DNA of 55,305 bases from Egibacteraceae bacterium (GTDB lineage Bacteria > Actinomycetota > Nitriliruptoria > Euzebyales > Egibacteraceae), in assembly GCA_030447925.1 (NCBI GenBank), contig JAUJNX010000011.1:78369-133673 (forward strand), given 5' to 3'. The notes below the pieces were generated by a model. It did not search any database. It was not told the origin of the DNA and saw only the letters and a list, made by a program, of their open reading frames with translations. Each line of letters starts with the position of its first letter. Position 1 is the first letter of the stretch. Position numbers and translations under genes: made by a program. Positions 33,712 to 46,635 of this stretch are shown here, piece after piece.

Positions 33712-36009
33712 TCACAGGGTGGCCCGGATCACGAGCAGGGCCAGGTCGTCGCGCTGGGTACCGGACTGAAAGCTGCGTATGCTCTCGATCAGTCTCGTGA
33801 CGATCGCCTGGGCCGAACGGCCCGCCGCCGCCTCCAGCGTCGCCCGCAGGCGACCCTCGCCGAAGAGCTGGTCGCCCGACCGCGCCTCGGTGGCGCCGTC
33901 GGTGTAAAGGACCAGGGCGTCGCCGGGTGCCAGGCGCAGGCCGACGTCGTGGAACTCGGCGTCGTCCAGGACGCCGACCAGGCTGCCCGGGCGCCCGACG
34001 GCGTCCACGGTCCCGTCCGCCCGCAGCACGTAGGGGGGCGGGTGCCCGCCGACGGCCAGGGTGACGGTGGCGCCGGCCCGCCCCTCGCCCGCCTGCAGGA
34101 CGCCGAACACCGCCGTGATGAAGGGCCGCGCGGTGTCCTGGCGCAGCATGGTCTCGTTGAGCAGGGCCAGCAGGACCGACGGGCGGCGCGCACGGACGCT
34201 GCCGACCTGGAGCGTGTGGCGCGCGAGCGACGTGACCCCGGCAGCCTCCGCGCCCTTGCCGCACACGTCGCCGATGGCGAACGCCCACTCCTCGTCCCGG
34301 CCGGTGGGGAAGACGTCGTAGAAGTCCCCGCCCACCTCCAGCCCCGCGCCGACGGGCAGGTACACCGCCGCCAGGTCCAGTCCGGGGACCTCCGGCAGGC
34401 CGGGCGGCAGCAGGTTGGCCTGCAGCACGTGGGCGAGCTCGGCGTTGCGGCGGGCCGCCGCGGCGAGCTCGCGCTCGTCGCGGCTGCGGCTGGTCACGTC
34501 GGTGACGGCCGCGACCCCGGCCACCACCTGACCCAGGGGGTCGCGCACGGGGCCGGCGTTGATCTCCAGCGTGCTGCGCGACCCGTCGGACCAGCGCAGG
34601 TCCACGCGCTCGTTGCGGACGGTCTCGCCCCGCTGGACCGCGCGGGCGAGCGGCCAGTCCTGCGCCGGCAGCGGGGTGCCGTCGGGGCGGCTGGCGTCCA
34701 GCCGGCCGTAGGCCGCGACGTTGTCGAACTCCTCGAAGGGGTCGCGGAAGATGTCGTCCACGGCGGCGTTGCGCTTCACGACCCGCCCCGACGGGGCCTC
34801 GGCCAGGATCACCCCGACGGGGATCTGGTCCAGCAGGGCGCTGAGGCGCTCGGTCTCCAGCTGGGCCCGCGCCGCCTCGCGGTCGCGCTCCGCCAGCGCC
34901 CGCCGGGCCTCGCCGTGCGCCCGCGCGTTGTCCACGGCCAGGCCCGCACGGCGGCCGAGGTCCTCCGCGATCGCCAGCTGGTCCGCGCGGTAGGGCACGC
35001 CCTGCTCCCGGGTCAGGGTCATGGCGCCGATCGTGCGCCCCCGCGCCGTGAGCGGCGTGATCAGCCCGGTGTCCACGTGCAGGTCGCGGAGCGCGGCCAG
35101 CAGCGCGTCGTCCCCGCGCGCCGAGGTGACGAGGACCTCGTCGGGGATGGTGGGGAACAGCTGGGTGGCACCGGTGGCGACCACCGCCCCCGCCCCGTAG
35201 GGCATGTCGAGGTCGACGGGCCGCGCGGCGAGCAGCGCGCGCGTCGCGGCCAGCCCCTCCGGGTCGCGGTGGCGCAGCGCCGCCTGGCGCAGGCGGCCGT
35301 CGTCGTCGCGCAGGTGGACCACGCCGCCGCCCGCCAGCCGGGGCACGACCAGGTGCGCCAGCTGGTCGAGCGTCTCGTGCTCGTCGAGGCTGCCCGCCAG
35401 CAGCGCGCTGGCGTCGGCCAGGAAGGTCAGCCGCTCACGCGACGCCCGCTCCGCCTCGAACAGGCGGCTGCGCTCCAGCGCCAGCGCCGCCTGCCCCCCG
35501 ACGGCCAGCAGCAGCGCCTCCTCGTCCGCGGCCAGCGGGCCGGGCTGGGGGAAGCCCAGGGCGAGCGACCCGTGGACGCGGTCGCCGATCAGCATCGGGA
35601 CCGCGACGAACGAACGCTGCGCCATCCCCGCCGCGTCCGGCGGGAGGTCCGCCGCGTCGGGGCTCGACCCGTCGCGGGCGAGCACGGGCAGGACCAGCGG
35701 GCGGCGGGCGCGCACGACCCCGGCGACCATCAGCGGGGCGTCCAGCGGGATCCGGCGCCAGCGCTCCAGGAACGCCGCCGGGTACCCGACGCTCCCCGCC
35801 AGGTCCAGCGCCGTGCCCCCGTCGTCGAGCAGCGCGACCAGGGCGGCGGTCGCGCCGAACATCGCCGCGGCCTGCTCCGCGGTCACGGCCGCGACCTCCC
35901 CCGCGCTGTGGGCGGCCGTGACGCGCGCGATCAGCGCGTCGAGCTGGGCGAACCGGTCCGCCGGCGTGGCGGCGGCCGGCGCGAGTGCGGTCGTGCGGTC
36001 GGCGGTCAT
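33712..36009 (-). CDS. GAF-GAF-PAS-SpoIIE PP2C-type serine phosphatase
   Basis: Sensor phosphatase of 765 aa. Two GAF-like domains (about 25-180 and 195-365) are followed by a coiled segment, a PAS domain (about 390-500) and a C-terminal SpoIIE/RsbU PP2C domain (about 530-765). The metal-binding motifs are GGDFYD, IGDVCGKG and LYTDGATEA. It would dephosphorylate an anti-sigma-factor antagonist in response to small molecules or redox/energy cues. There are no membrane helices, so it is cytoplasmic. The HATPase downstream is its likely regulatory partner. ATG 36009 is the first start, and the frame is intact. Confidence 0.92.
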   Translation of the reverse strand: MTADRTTALAPAAATPADRFAQLDALIARVTAAHSAGEVAAVTAEQAAAMFGATAALVALLDDGGTALDLAGSVGYPAAFLERWRRIPLDAPLMVAGVVRARRPLVLPVLARDGSSPDAADLPPDAAGMAQRSFVAVPMLIGDRVHGSLALGFPQPGPLAADEEALLLAVGGQAALALERSRLFEAERASRERLTFLADASALLAGSLDEHETLDQLAHLVVPRLAGGGVVHLRDDDGRLRQAALRHRDPEGLAATRALLAARPVDLDMPYGAGAVVATGATQLFPTIPDEVLVTSARGDDALLAALRDLHVDTGLITPLTARGRTIGAMTLTREQGVPYRADQLAIAEDLGRRAGLAVDNARAHGEARRALAERDREAARAQLETERLSALLDQIPVGVILAEAPSGRVVKRNAAVDDIFRDPFEEFDNVAAYGRLDASRPDGTPLPAQDWPLARAVQRGETVRNERVDLRWSDGSRSTLEINAGPVRDPLGQVVAGVAAVTDVTSRSRDERELAAAARRNAELAHVLQANLLPPGLPEVPGLDLAAVYLPVGAGLEVGGDFYDVFPTGRDEEWAFAIGDVCGKGAEAAGVTSLARHTLQVGSVRARRPSVLLALLNETMLRQDTARPFITAVFGVLQAGEGRAGATVTLAVGGHPPPYVLRADGTVDAVGRPGSLVGVLDDAEFHDVGLRLAPGDALVLYTDGATEARSGDQLFGEGRLRATLEAAAGRSAQAIVTRLIESIRSFQSGTQRDDLALLVIRATL

Positions 36010-36039
36010 CGCCGACAGCCTGCCGCAGGATGGCCCCGG

Positions 36040-37215
36040 TCAGCGACCGCGGTGCTCGCCCGGTGGGACCTCGGCGCCGGGGGGCACGACGGCGCGGTGG
36101 CCGACCAGGGTCAGGTCGCCACCCCCCGTCCCACCCACCCGGGCGCCCTCCCCGACCGCGGCCTCCTCGTCCAGGATCGCGCGCTGGACGACGGCGCCCG
36201 CGCGCACGACGGCGCCGTGCAGCACGACCGCGTCGCGCACCACCGCGCCCGCCTCCACCACCGCCCCGGGCGAGAGGATGCTGCGCTCGACGGTGCCGGC
36301 GACCACCGCGCCGCCGGACAGCAGGCTGTCACCCACCGACGCGCCCGCCAGGACGCGGGCCGGCGGGCGCTCGGCCTCCCGGGTGCGCACCGGCCAGCTG
36401 CGGTCCTCCAGGTCGAAGGCGGGCTGCGCGCCGAGCAGGTCCTGGTGCGCCGACCAGTAGGCGGGCAGCGTCCCCACGTCGCGCCAGTAGCCGTCGAAGG
36501 GTAGCGCCCGCGCGCGGCCCCCCTCCACCAGGCGCGGGAGCAGGGCGGTGCCGAAGTCCTCGAGCCCGTCGTCGCCGGCGTCCTCGGCCAGCTCGTCGAG
36601 CAGGTCCAGGGTGGCCTCGGGGGCGAAGGCGAAGACCTCGTCGCTGACCTGGGCGGACGCGGGCTCGTCCGGCTTGTAGCTGTAGGAGGTGATGCGGTCG
36701 CCGTCCCCGACCTCGACGACGCCGTAGCGCCCGGCGTCCTCCTTGGCGACCGTGGCGACCGACATGGTCACGTCGCCGCCGCCGTCCAGGTGGGCGGCCA
36801 CGATGTCGCCGTAGTCCATGCGGTAGACCGCGTCGGCGGACACCACCACGAGGACGTCGGGGGCCTGCTCGCGGACCAGGGCGGCGTTGCGCCAGACCGC
36901 GTCCGCGGTGCCCTGGTGCCAGCCGGCCCCACCCGCGCCGAGGTGGGGGTGCAGCACGAGCAGCCCGCCCTCCGTGCGGTCCAGGTCCCACGGGCGGCCG
37001 TTGGCCAGGTGGTCCGCCAGGGACACCGGGTTGTACTGCTCGATCACCCAGACGTCGGGGTACCCGCTGTGCAGGCAGTTGCTGAGCGGGAAGTCGACCA
37101 GCCGGAAGCGGCCACCGAACGGCACCGCGGGCTTGGCCCGCTCCTCGGTCAGCAGCGCCAGGCGCGAGCCCGCGCCCCCCGCCATCACCAGCACCAGCAC
37201 CCGCGGCCCCGCCAT
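36040..37215 (-). CDS. glgC: Glucose-1-phosphate adenylyltransferase (GlgC-like)
   Basis: ADP-glucose pyrophosphorylase family, 391 aa. The nucleotidyltransferase loop is MAGGAGSRLALLTEERAKPAVPFGG at about 11-35; the usual Pro before LT in this loop is Leu here. The product region IDF is DFPLSNCLHS, and a GTADAVWRN motif follows. A C-terminal left-handed beta-helix (about 290-385) is present. It makes ADP-glucose for glycogen or other alpha-glucans, but no glgA or glgB is in the window. ATG 37215 has GGAGG 6 bases upstream. Confidence 0.87.
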   Translation of the reverse strand: MAGPRVLVLVMAGGAGSRLALLTEERAKPAVPFGGRFRLVDFPLSNCLHSGYPDVWVIEQYNPVSLADHLANGRPWDLDRTEGGLLVLHPHLGAGGAGWHQGTADAVWRNAALVREQAPDVLVVVSADAVYRMDYGDIVAAHLDGGGDVTMSVATVAKEDAGRYGVVEVGDGDRITSYSYKPDEPASAQVSDEVFAFAPEATLDLLDELAEDAGDDGLEDFGTALLPRLVEGGRARALPFDGYWRDVGTLPAYWSAHQDLLGAQPAFDLEDRSWPVRTREAERPPARVLAGASVGDSLLSGGAVVAGTVERSILSPGAVVEAGAVVRDAVVLHGAVVRAGAVVQRAILDEEAAVGEGARVGGTGGGDLTLVGHRAVVPPGAEVPPGEHRGR

Positions 37216-37240
37216 GTCCGTCCTCCCGCACCGCACGTCC

Positions 37241-37260
37241 GCCGCGCCCCGCGGCGCGGC
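37241..37260. other. GC hairpin upstream of glgC
   Basis: An 8-bp perfect inverted repeat (GCCGCGCC/GGCGCGGC, 4-base loop) lies 26-45 bp upstream of the glgC start. It could be part of a terminator or a regulatory structure. Confidence 0.3.
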
Positions 37261-37284
37261 CGTTCCCGCTCTACCCGCGGCGAG

Positions 37285-37305
37285 CCCGGCGGAGTCCCCG
37301 CCGGG
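37285..37305 (-). terminator. Hairpin after the TPR gene
   Basis: An 8-bp stem (CCCGGCGG/CCGCCGGG) with a 5-base loop begins 4 bases past the stop of the TPR-protein gene. There is no T-tract. It is placed to terminate that transcript before glgC. Confidence 0.4.
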
Positions 37306-37309
37306 GAGG

Positions 37310-38344
37310 TCAGCCTGCCAAGAGGAGGTGCTCGTCCAGCGCCGGGACGCCCGCCGCGCCGTCCGGCATGCGCTCGCGCAGCCCGACGATGCGCTGCGCG
37401 CGGGCGCCGTAGCCCAGCGGGGCGGCGACCTCGAGGGCGCGCACGGCGGCGTCGGCCGCGGCGTCGACCTCGTTCAGCAGCAGGTGGGCGGTGGCCAGGT
37501 CCGCCAGCGCGTTGGAGCGCCCCACCGGGGCGGCCACCGCCGCGGCGGCGGCGGCCAGGCGGTCCAGCGCCCGGCGGTCGCCCAGCACCGCGCCGCCGAA
37601 GCCGGCCGCGTGGTCCCAGCCGATGCCGCCGGCGCCCCAGAACGACAGGACCCCGCGCCCGTCGAACACCCCCACGCGCCCCGTCTCGGGCTGCACCTCG
37701 GCCAGGGCCGCCCCGGACCGGCCCAGCCAGCGGCCGAAGGCCTGCCGGTCGCCCACCAGCGCGTGCTCCGCGGCCAGGCGCCCGGCGAGCCACGCCCGCG
37801 CGGTCGAGGAGCCGTGGGCGGGCAGGAGCGCGACGGCCTGCTGCAGCAGGCGCAGGGCCACCAGCGAGCCCGCGGGCGCGCCCGACGACACCGCGGAGAG
37901 CAGCGCCGCCATCGACCCCAGCGCCAGCGCGTGCAGGACGGGGTCGTCGGCGTCCCTGGCGGCGTCGCGGGCGAAGGACAGGTAGCTGCGCGCCTCCCCG
38001 CGCCGCCCCGCGAGGTAGGCCAGCCAACCCGCGAGCGCGGCGGCCTCGGCGGCCAGGCCGCCCAGGCGGGCGCGCAGCGCCGGCGACATGGGGCGGTCCA
38101 TGCGCGCGCCCAGGTGGTTGACGTGGGCGCGCACGAGCTCCAGCAGCTGCTCGGGCGCCGCGCACTCGAACTGCGCCGCGTAGCTGGCCGTCAGCTCCTC
38201 GACGGCGTCCAGCAGGGCGGCGTCGACGGGGCCGCGCCGCTCGACGGTCACCGCCAGCTCGGCCAGGTGGTCGAGCGAGCCGGCCGGCAGGGCCGCCGCC
38301 CGGGCGATCACGCTGAAGAGTTCCAAGAGCACGCGGCGTTCCAA
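37310..38344 (-). CDS. TPR-like helical repeat protein, unknown function
   Basis: 344-aa all-helical protein rich in Ala and Leu, with degenerate 34-residue repeats. Examples are WLAYLAGRRGEARSYLSFAR, AAEHALVGDRQAFGRWLGRS and ADLATAHLLLNEVDAAADAA. It resembles the TPR regulatory half of actinobacterial XRE-type regulators but has no helix-turn-helix domain here. The start is the TTG at 38344, with AGGGGGG 4 bases upstream; GTG at 38332 is the alternative. It is divergent from the rRNA operon, so a role in sensing or scaffolding is possible but cannot be assigned. Confidence 0.65.
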   Translation of the reverse strand: MERRVLLELFSVIARAAALPAGSLDHLAELAVTVERRGPVDAALLDAVEELTASYAAQFECAAPEQLLELVRAHVNHLGARMDRPMSPALRARLGGLAAEAAALAGWLAYLAGRRGEARSYLSFARDAARDADDPVLHALALGSMAALLSAVSSGAPAGSLVALRLLQQAVALLPAHGSSTARAWLAGRLAAEHALVGDRQAFGRWLGRSGAALAEVQPETGRVGVFDGRGVLSFWGAGGIGWDHAAGFGGAVLGDRRALDRLAAAAAAVAAPVGRSNALADLATAHLLLNEVDAAADAAVRALEVAAPLGYGARAQRIVGLRERMPDGAAGVPALDEHLLLAG

Positions 38345-38567
38345 CCGACCCCCCTATTGGCGACACAACGGACAGAGCGTACACAACTGACTACCCATCC
38401 GGTCGGCAAGGCAGCCCCGGGTGGCCAGGAGGTGGACAGGGGGGGGGTGTGCGGCGACGGCGCTGACGACGCGCTAGGGTTCCCCCTCGTCGGCCGCGAG
38501 CTGGTCGTCCCCTCCGGGGAACGGACGGACCGGGCCGGCGCGAACGGGACCCGCTGGTGACAGCGGG

Positions 38568-38595
38568 TTGCAGGAGGCCCGCCACGAGGTATCGT
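38568..38595 (+). promoter_or_regulatory. Candidate rRNA promoter
   Basis: TTGCAG (38568-38573) and TATCGT (38590-38595) with a 16-bp spacer lie about 370 bp before mature 16S. Additional weaker -10-like elements (TACGCT near 38664) may be further start sites. Confidence 0.5.
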
Positions 38596-38729
38596 GTGGG
38601 TTCCTCCGCCGGTCGAACCGGAGGCCCGCCCGACAGGGAATGGGCGTCACCCGATCGGCGTTGTACGCTTCATCCGCCCCGAAAGCCAACGGCGCTTCAC
38701 GCGCCGCCGGAACTCGGGGGGAGCGTTGT

Positions 38730-38739
38730 TGCTCTTTGA
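38730..38739 (+). promoter_or_regulatory. boxA antitermination element in the 16S leader
   Basis: TGCTCTTTGA followed by GAACTGCACAG matches the bacterial rRNA boxA consensus for Nus-factor antitermination and lies ~230 nt before 16S. Confidence 0.7.
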
Positions 38740-38966
38740 GAACTGCACAGTGTGTCAAAAGCCAGTGCACATGCACCCCGCCTTTGGGATCTGCGCCTTT
38801 GTTGGTGTGGTGAAATTTGGCGTGGTTTCGTGATTCTGGTTCCGGACAGTTGATTGTTTGTCAGCTGTGTTGGGGCTGGATCGACATCGTGGCCAGGCAG
38901 GTTGCCCTTTCCTTTGGGGGTCTGCGCACGGTGGGCTCTTCCGCGGAACCTGTTGGTTTGGGTTTT

Positions 38967-40489
<1,523 letters not shown>

Positions 40490-40739
40490 GTTTGTCGGCA
40501 TCCTTGTGTGGTGTCGGACTCCGTGGATCACTGGCTAGTCATCGTGTCGGGTGGCGGTTGTCGTTGGGGGGGCTGCCTTCGGGTGGTCGTGACCTTCGGT
40601 TGCTGTTGGGCCGGCGTTGGTGGGCACACTGTGCAGCTTTGAGGGCGCGACTGCGTTCTTGGGGCTGGATCGGCGGGCGAACCGCCGGGATCTCCATGTT
40701 GGTGGTGGGGGTGTCGGTAGGCGTCTGCTTGTTCGGCGT

Positions 40740-40749
40740 TGTTCTTTGG
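40740..40749 (+). promoter_or_regulatory. boxA antitermination element in the 16S-23S spacer
   Basis: TGTTCTTTGG followed by GAACTGCATAG repeats the boxA-like motif of the leader (38730-38739) and precedes 23S by about 30 nt. Confidence 0.6.
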
Positions 40750-40757
40750 GAACTGCA

Positions 40758-40774
40758 TAGCGAGCGCGAGCATC
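40758..40774 (+). other. 5' strand of the 23S processing stem
   Basis: This 17-base segment is complementary, with one mismatch, to 43837-43853 on the other side of 23S. The paired strands would form the RNase III-type processing stalk that brackets 23S. Confidence 0.7.
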
Positions 40775-40778
40775 GTCT

Positions 40779-43836
<3,058 letters not shown>

Positions 43837-43853
43837 GATGCCCGCGCTCGCTA
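43837..43853 (+). other. 3' strand of the 23S processing stem
   Basis: Complementary to 40758-40774 with one mismatch in 17; together they form the long helix bracketing pre-23S. Confidence 0.7.
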
Positions 43854-43863
43854 TCAGTTCCCA

Positions 43864-43895
43864 CGCAAGGGTCGCCATCGGCGACCCTTCTTGCG
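43864..43895 (+). terminator. Terminator directly after the 23S processing stem
   Basis: An inverted repeat (GGGTCGCC/GGCGACCC core, extended by CGCAA/TTGCG with a small bulge) begins 10 nt after the 23S stem. It is followed by TTCCC. It leaves no room for a 5S gene. Confidence 0.65.
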
Positions 43896-43938
43896 TTCCC
43901 GGGCGTTTGCGGACGCTCGCCGGGGCGAGGGTCTGGAC

Positions 43939-44859
43939 ATGGCAGCCATGGCAGATCCCGAGGTGGACGTCCTGGTGGTCGGCGGTGGCCCGGCGGGGCT
44001 CTCCGCCGCGCTGCGGACCGCCCGCTACGACCGCACGGCACTGGTCCTCGACGCCGGGGACGGCCGCTCGTCCTGGGCGCAGGTCAACCGCGACTACCTG
44101 GGGTTCCCCGGCGGGGTGGCGGCGACGGAGCTGCGTGCCCGGGGGCTGGAGCAGCTGCGGGACTACGACCAGGTGCAGGTGGTGCAGGGGCCCGTCGACG
44201 GCGCGGGGCGGGACGGCGACGCCTTCACCGTGAGCGGCGGGGGCCGCACCGCTCGGGGCCGGACGATCGTCCTGGCCACCGGGGTGCGCGACGAGTTCCC
44301 CCGCTTCGGGGGGTGGGAGCACACCGTGGGCCGGTCGATGTTCTGGTGCCTGGCCTGCGACGGCTACGAGTCGCGGGGCCAGCGCGTGCTGGTGCTCGGT
44401 CATACCGGTGAGACCGCGGTCGAGGCGCTCCAGCTGACCCGCTTCACCCGGCACACGACCCTGCTCACGACCGCGGCGCTGGACGGCGACCTGCGCGCGG
44501 CGCTGGCGGAGCACGGCGTCGAGGTGCTCGAGGGCGACCTCGCCGACGTCGTCGCGGAGGACGGCCTGCTGACGGGGGTGGTCACCACCTCCGGGCGGTG
44601 CCTGCCGGTGGACCGGCTGTTCACCAAGATCGGGATGCGCCCGCGCAGCGAGCTCGCGCGGCAGCTGGGCGCCGAGGTGGACGAGGACGGCTACGTGTGT
44701 GTGGACGCCGAGCAGCGGACGTCGGTCCCCGGCGTGTTCGCCGCCGGCGACGTGACCCGTCCGCACGCCCACCAGATCTCCGCGGCCGTCCACCAGGGCT
44801 CGCAGGCCGCCTCGGCCGCGAACGTCCACCTGTACGCCCCCGCCCTGCGCGGCGGCTGA
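43939..44859 (+). CDS. Thioredoxin-reductase-like FAD/NAD(P)-dependent oxidoreductase
   Basis: Flavoprotein of about 306 aa. The FAD-binding GGGPAG motif is at 15-20, and the redox-active cysteine pair is C137-L-A-C140 followed by DG, as in thioredoxin reductases (CATC). The NAD(P) loop has the unusual form LGHTGETA, and the C-terminal FAD motif is VFAAGDVT. The active-site surroundings differ from canonical TrxB, and no thioredoxin gene is adjacent, so the partner is uncertain. ATG 43939 (alternative ATG 43948) has GCGAGG upstream. It is the first gene after the rRNA terminator. Confidence 0.85.
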   Translation: MAAMADPEVDVLVVGGGPAGLSAALRTARYDRTALVLDAGDGRSSWAQVNRDYLGFPGGVAATELRARGLEQLRDYDQVQVVQGPVDGAGRDGDAFTVSGGGRTARGRTIVLATGVRDEFPRFGGWEHTVGRSMFWCLACDGYESRGQRVLVLGHTGETAVEALQLTRFTRHTTLLTTAALDGDLRAALAEHGVEVLEGDLADVVAEDGLLTGVVTTSGRCLPVDRLFTKIGMRPRSELARQLGAEVDEDGYVCVDAEQRTSVPGVFAAGDVTRPHAHQISAAVHQGSQAASAANVHLYAPALRGG

Positions 44860-44896
44860 GGGGTACGGGGCACTTCCCGCGCGCCGCGACACCGGT

Positions 44897-44902
44897 TACG
44901 GT
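44897..44902 (+). promoter_or_regulatory. Candidate -10 element, leaderless CGNR gene
   Basis: TACGGT at 44897-44902 ends 6 bases before the GTG start at 44909, the spacing of a leaderless actinobacterial promoter. No clear -35. Confidence 0.4.
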
Positions 44903-44908
44903 GGTGTC

Positions 44909-45493
44909 GTGGACGCCGACCTCGACCTGCCCCCGGAGGAGCTGGACTTCCACTTCCTGGCCGGGCGGCTGTGCCTGGACCTGGTGGCCACCGTCGGGGA
45001 GCGCTGGCGGCGCGCGTTCGAGCGCATGCCCCAGCCCGCCGACCTCGATCGCTGGCTCGCGCGGTCCTCGCTGGGGCTGGAGGGCGTCGCCGCGACCGCG
45101 GTCGACCTGGACGACGCCCACCGGCTGCGGGAGGCGATCGACCGTGCCGCCCGGGGGCTGCCCCGCGGCCGCTCCCCCGACGCCGCGGACCTGGCGATCG
45201 TGAACGACATCGCCACCCGTCCGGCGCTCGCACCCCAGCTGGTGCCCGGCGGGGGGATCGCCTGGGCCGAACCCGTGAGCGCACCCGCCGCGCTGGCGAC
45301 CGTGGCCCGCGACGCCGTGGCGCTGCTCGGGGGCCCGGACGCCGGGCGCGTGCGCGAGTGCGCGCGCGACGACTGCGCGCTGCTGTTCGTGGACGCGTCG
45401 CGTCCCGGCACCCGGCGCTGGTGCTCCATGCAGGGGTGTGGCAACCGCACGAAGACGGCGTCGTACCGGCGCCGGAAGGGGAGCAGGGGATGA
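44909..45493 (+). CDS. CGNR zinc-finger / ABATE-domain regulator
   Basis: 194-aa protein. The N-terminal ABATE domain (about 10-130, including DFHFLAGRLCLDLVATV) is followed by a C-terminal CGNR zinc finger. Its four cysteines are in CARDDCALLF and WCSMQGCGNR, ahead of a basic tail (TKTASYRRRKG). These proteins are presumed stress-responsive transcriptional regulators. GTG 44909 is the start. Its TGA overlaps the ATG of the citrate synthase gene (ATGA, 45490-45493), which suggests it may control that gene or its pathway. Confidence 0.88.
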   Translation: MDADLDLPPEELDFHFLAGRLCLDLVATVGERWRRAFERMPQPADLDRWLARSSLGLEGVAATAVDLDDAHRLREAIDRAARGLPRGRSPDAADLAIVNDIATRPALAPQLVPGGGIAWAEPVSAPAALATVARDAVALLGGPDAGRVRECARDDCALLFVDASRPGTRRWCSMQGCGNRTKTASYRRRKGSRG

Positions 45494-46635
45494 CGACGGT
45501 CGATGGCCTGCCAGCCGGCCTCCAGGGCGTGGTCGTGGCCGACACGCGCGTCGGGGACGTGCGCGGCGAGGAGGGCTTCTACCACTACCGGCAGTACTCG
45601 GCGGTCGAGCTCGCCGAGCGCCGGACGTTCGAGGACGTCTGGCACCTGCTCCTCGAGGGGGAGCTGCCCGGCGCCGCGGACCGCGCGGCGTTCGCCGACC
45701 GGGCCCGCCCGCTGCGCACCCTGCCCCCAGCCGTCCTGCGCGAGCTGCCGGCGATCGCCGCCGCCGGCGAGCGCGCGTCGCCGCTGGACGCCCTGCGCAC
45801 GGCGGTGTCCCTGCTGGCCGCGGACCTCGGGCTGCGCCCGACCCTGGACGCCGGCCCCGACGAGCTGCGCGGCGACGCCCTGCGCGTGACCGCCGCCGTG
45901 CCCACCCTCATCGCCGCCCTGTGGCGCCTGCGATCGGGGCGGGAGCCGGTCGCCCCGCACCCGGCGCTGGCCACCGCCGCCAACTACCTGTACATGCTGC
46001 ACGGCGAGGAGCCGGACCCCGCGCACGCCCGCGCGGTGGAGCAGTACCTCATCACGACCGTCGACCACGGCTTCAACTCCTCGACGTTCACGGCGCGGGT
46101 GATCGCCTCGACCGGCGCCGACCTGGGCGCGGCGGTGGTCGGCGCCATGGGCGCGCTGTCGGGGCCGCTGCACGGCGGCGCGCCCAGCCGGGCGCTGGAC
46201 ATGCTCGACGCCATCGGCACGCCGGACCGCGCCGCGGCGTGGGTGCGCACCGCGGTCGAGCGCGGCGACCGGATCATGGGCTTCGGCCACCGCGTGTACC
46301 GGACCGAGGACCCGCGGTCGCGCCTCCTGCGCGGCATCGCCCAGGAGCTCGGCGGGGAGCGCGTGGCCTTCGCCACCGAGGTCGAGCGCACGGTCCTGGA
46401 CGTGCTCGCCGAGCACAAGCCCGGCCGGGGACTGTCGACCAACGTCGAGTTCTACGCCGGGGTGGTGATGGACGCCTGCGGCATCCCCCGGGAGCTGTTC
46501 ACCCCCACCTTCACGGCCAGCCGGGTCGTGGGCTGGTGCGCCCACGTCCTGGAGCAGGCGTCGGCCAACCGCCTCATCCGCCCGGCGGCCCGCTACGTCG
46601 GGCCCCCGCCCCCCCAGCCGGTCCCGGCGGCATGA
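45490..46635 (+). CDS. Citrate synthase / 2-methylcitrate synthase family
   Basis: 381-aa enzyme condensing acetyl-CoA (or propionyl-CoA) with oxaloacetate. Substrate and catalytic histidines are visible at DHGFN (H193), GPLHGG (H228) and GFGHRVY (H267). The catalytic aspartate of classical enzymes (NVDFYSG) is glutamate here, E320 in NVEFYAG, as in some secondary actinobacterial citrate synthases. This makes a side role or methylcitrate activity possible. ATG 45490 overlaps the CGNR stop, and the TGA overlaps the next ATG (ATGA, 46632-46635). Confidence 0.88.
   Translation: MTTVDGLPAGLQGVVVADTRVGDVRGEEGFYHYRQYSAVELAERRTFEDVWHLLLEGELPGAADRAAFADRARPLRTLPPAVLRELPAIAAAGERASPLDALRTAVSLLAADLGLRPTLDAGPDELRGDALRVTAAVPTLIAALWRLRSGREPVAPHPALATAANYLYMLHGEEPDPAHARAVEQYLITTVDHGFNSSTFTARVIASTGADLGAAVVGAMGALSGPLHGGAPSRALDMLDAIGTPDRAAAWVRTAVERGDRIMGFGHRVYRTEDPRSRLLRGIAQELGGERVAFATEVERTVLDVLAEHKPGRGLSTNVEFYAGVVMDACGIPRELFTPTFTASRVVGWCAHVLEQASANRLIRPAARYVGPPPPQPVPAA

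Larger units (their letters stand above)
38345..38966 (+). other. rRNA operon upstream region and leader (no protein gene)
   Basis: About 620 bases between the TPR gene and 16S. It contains a good promoter (38568-38595), a short inverted repeat (CCGGT/ACCGG) just after it, a boxA element and an AT-richer pre-16S leader. I see no supported coding region. Confidence 0.7.

Noticed and set aside
33346..36504. Long plus-strand frame opposite the SpoIIE phosphatase
   Set aside because: No recognisable domain; the minus strand encodes a complete GAF-PAS-SpoIIE protein.
43837..43939. Possible 5S rRNA after 23S
   Set aside because: Only ~100 bases remain, occupied by the processing stem and a terminator; no 5S signature is visible.
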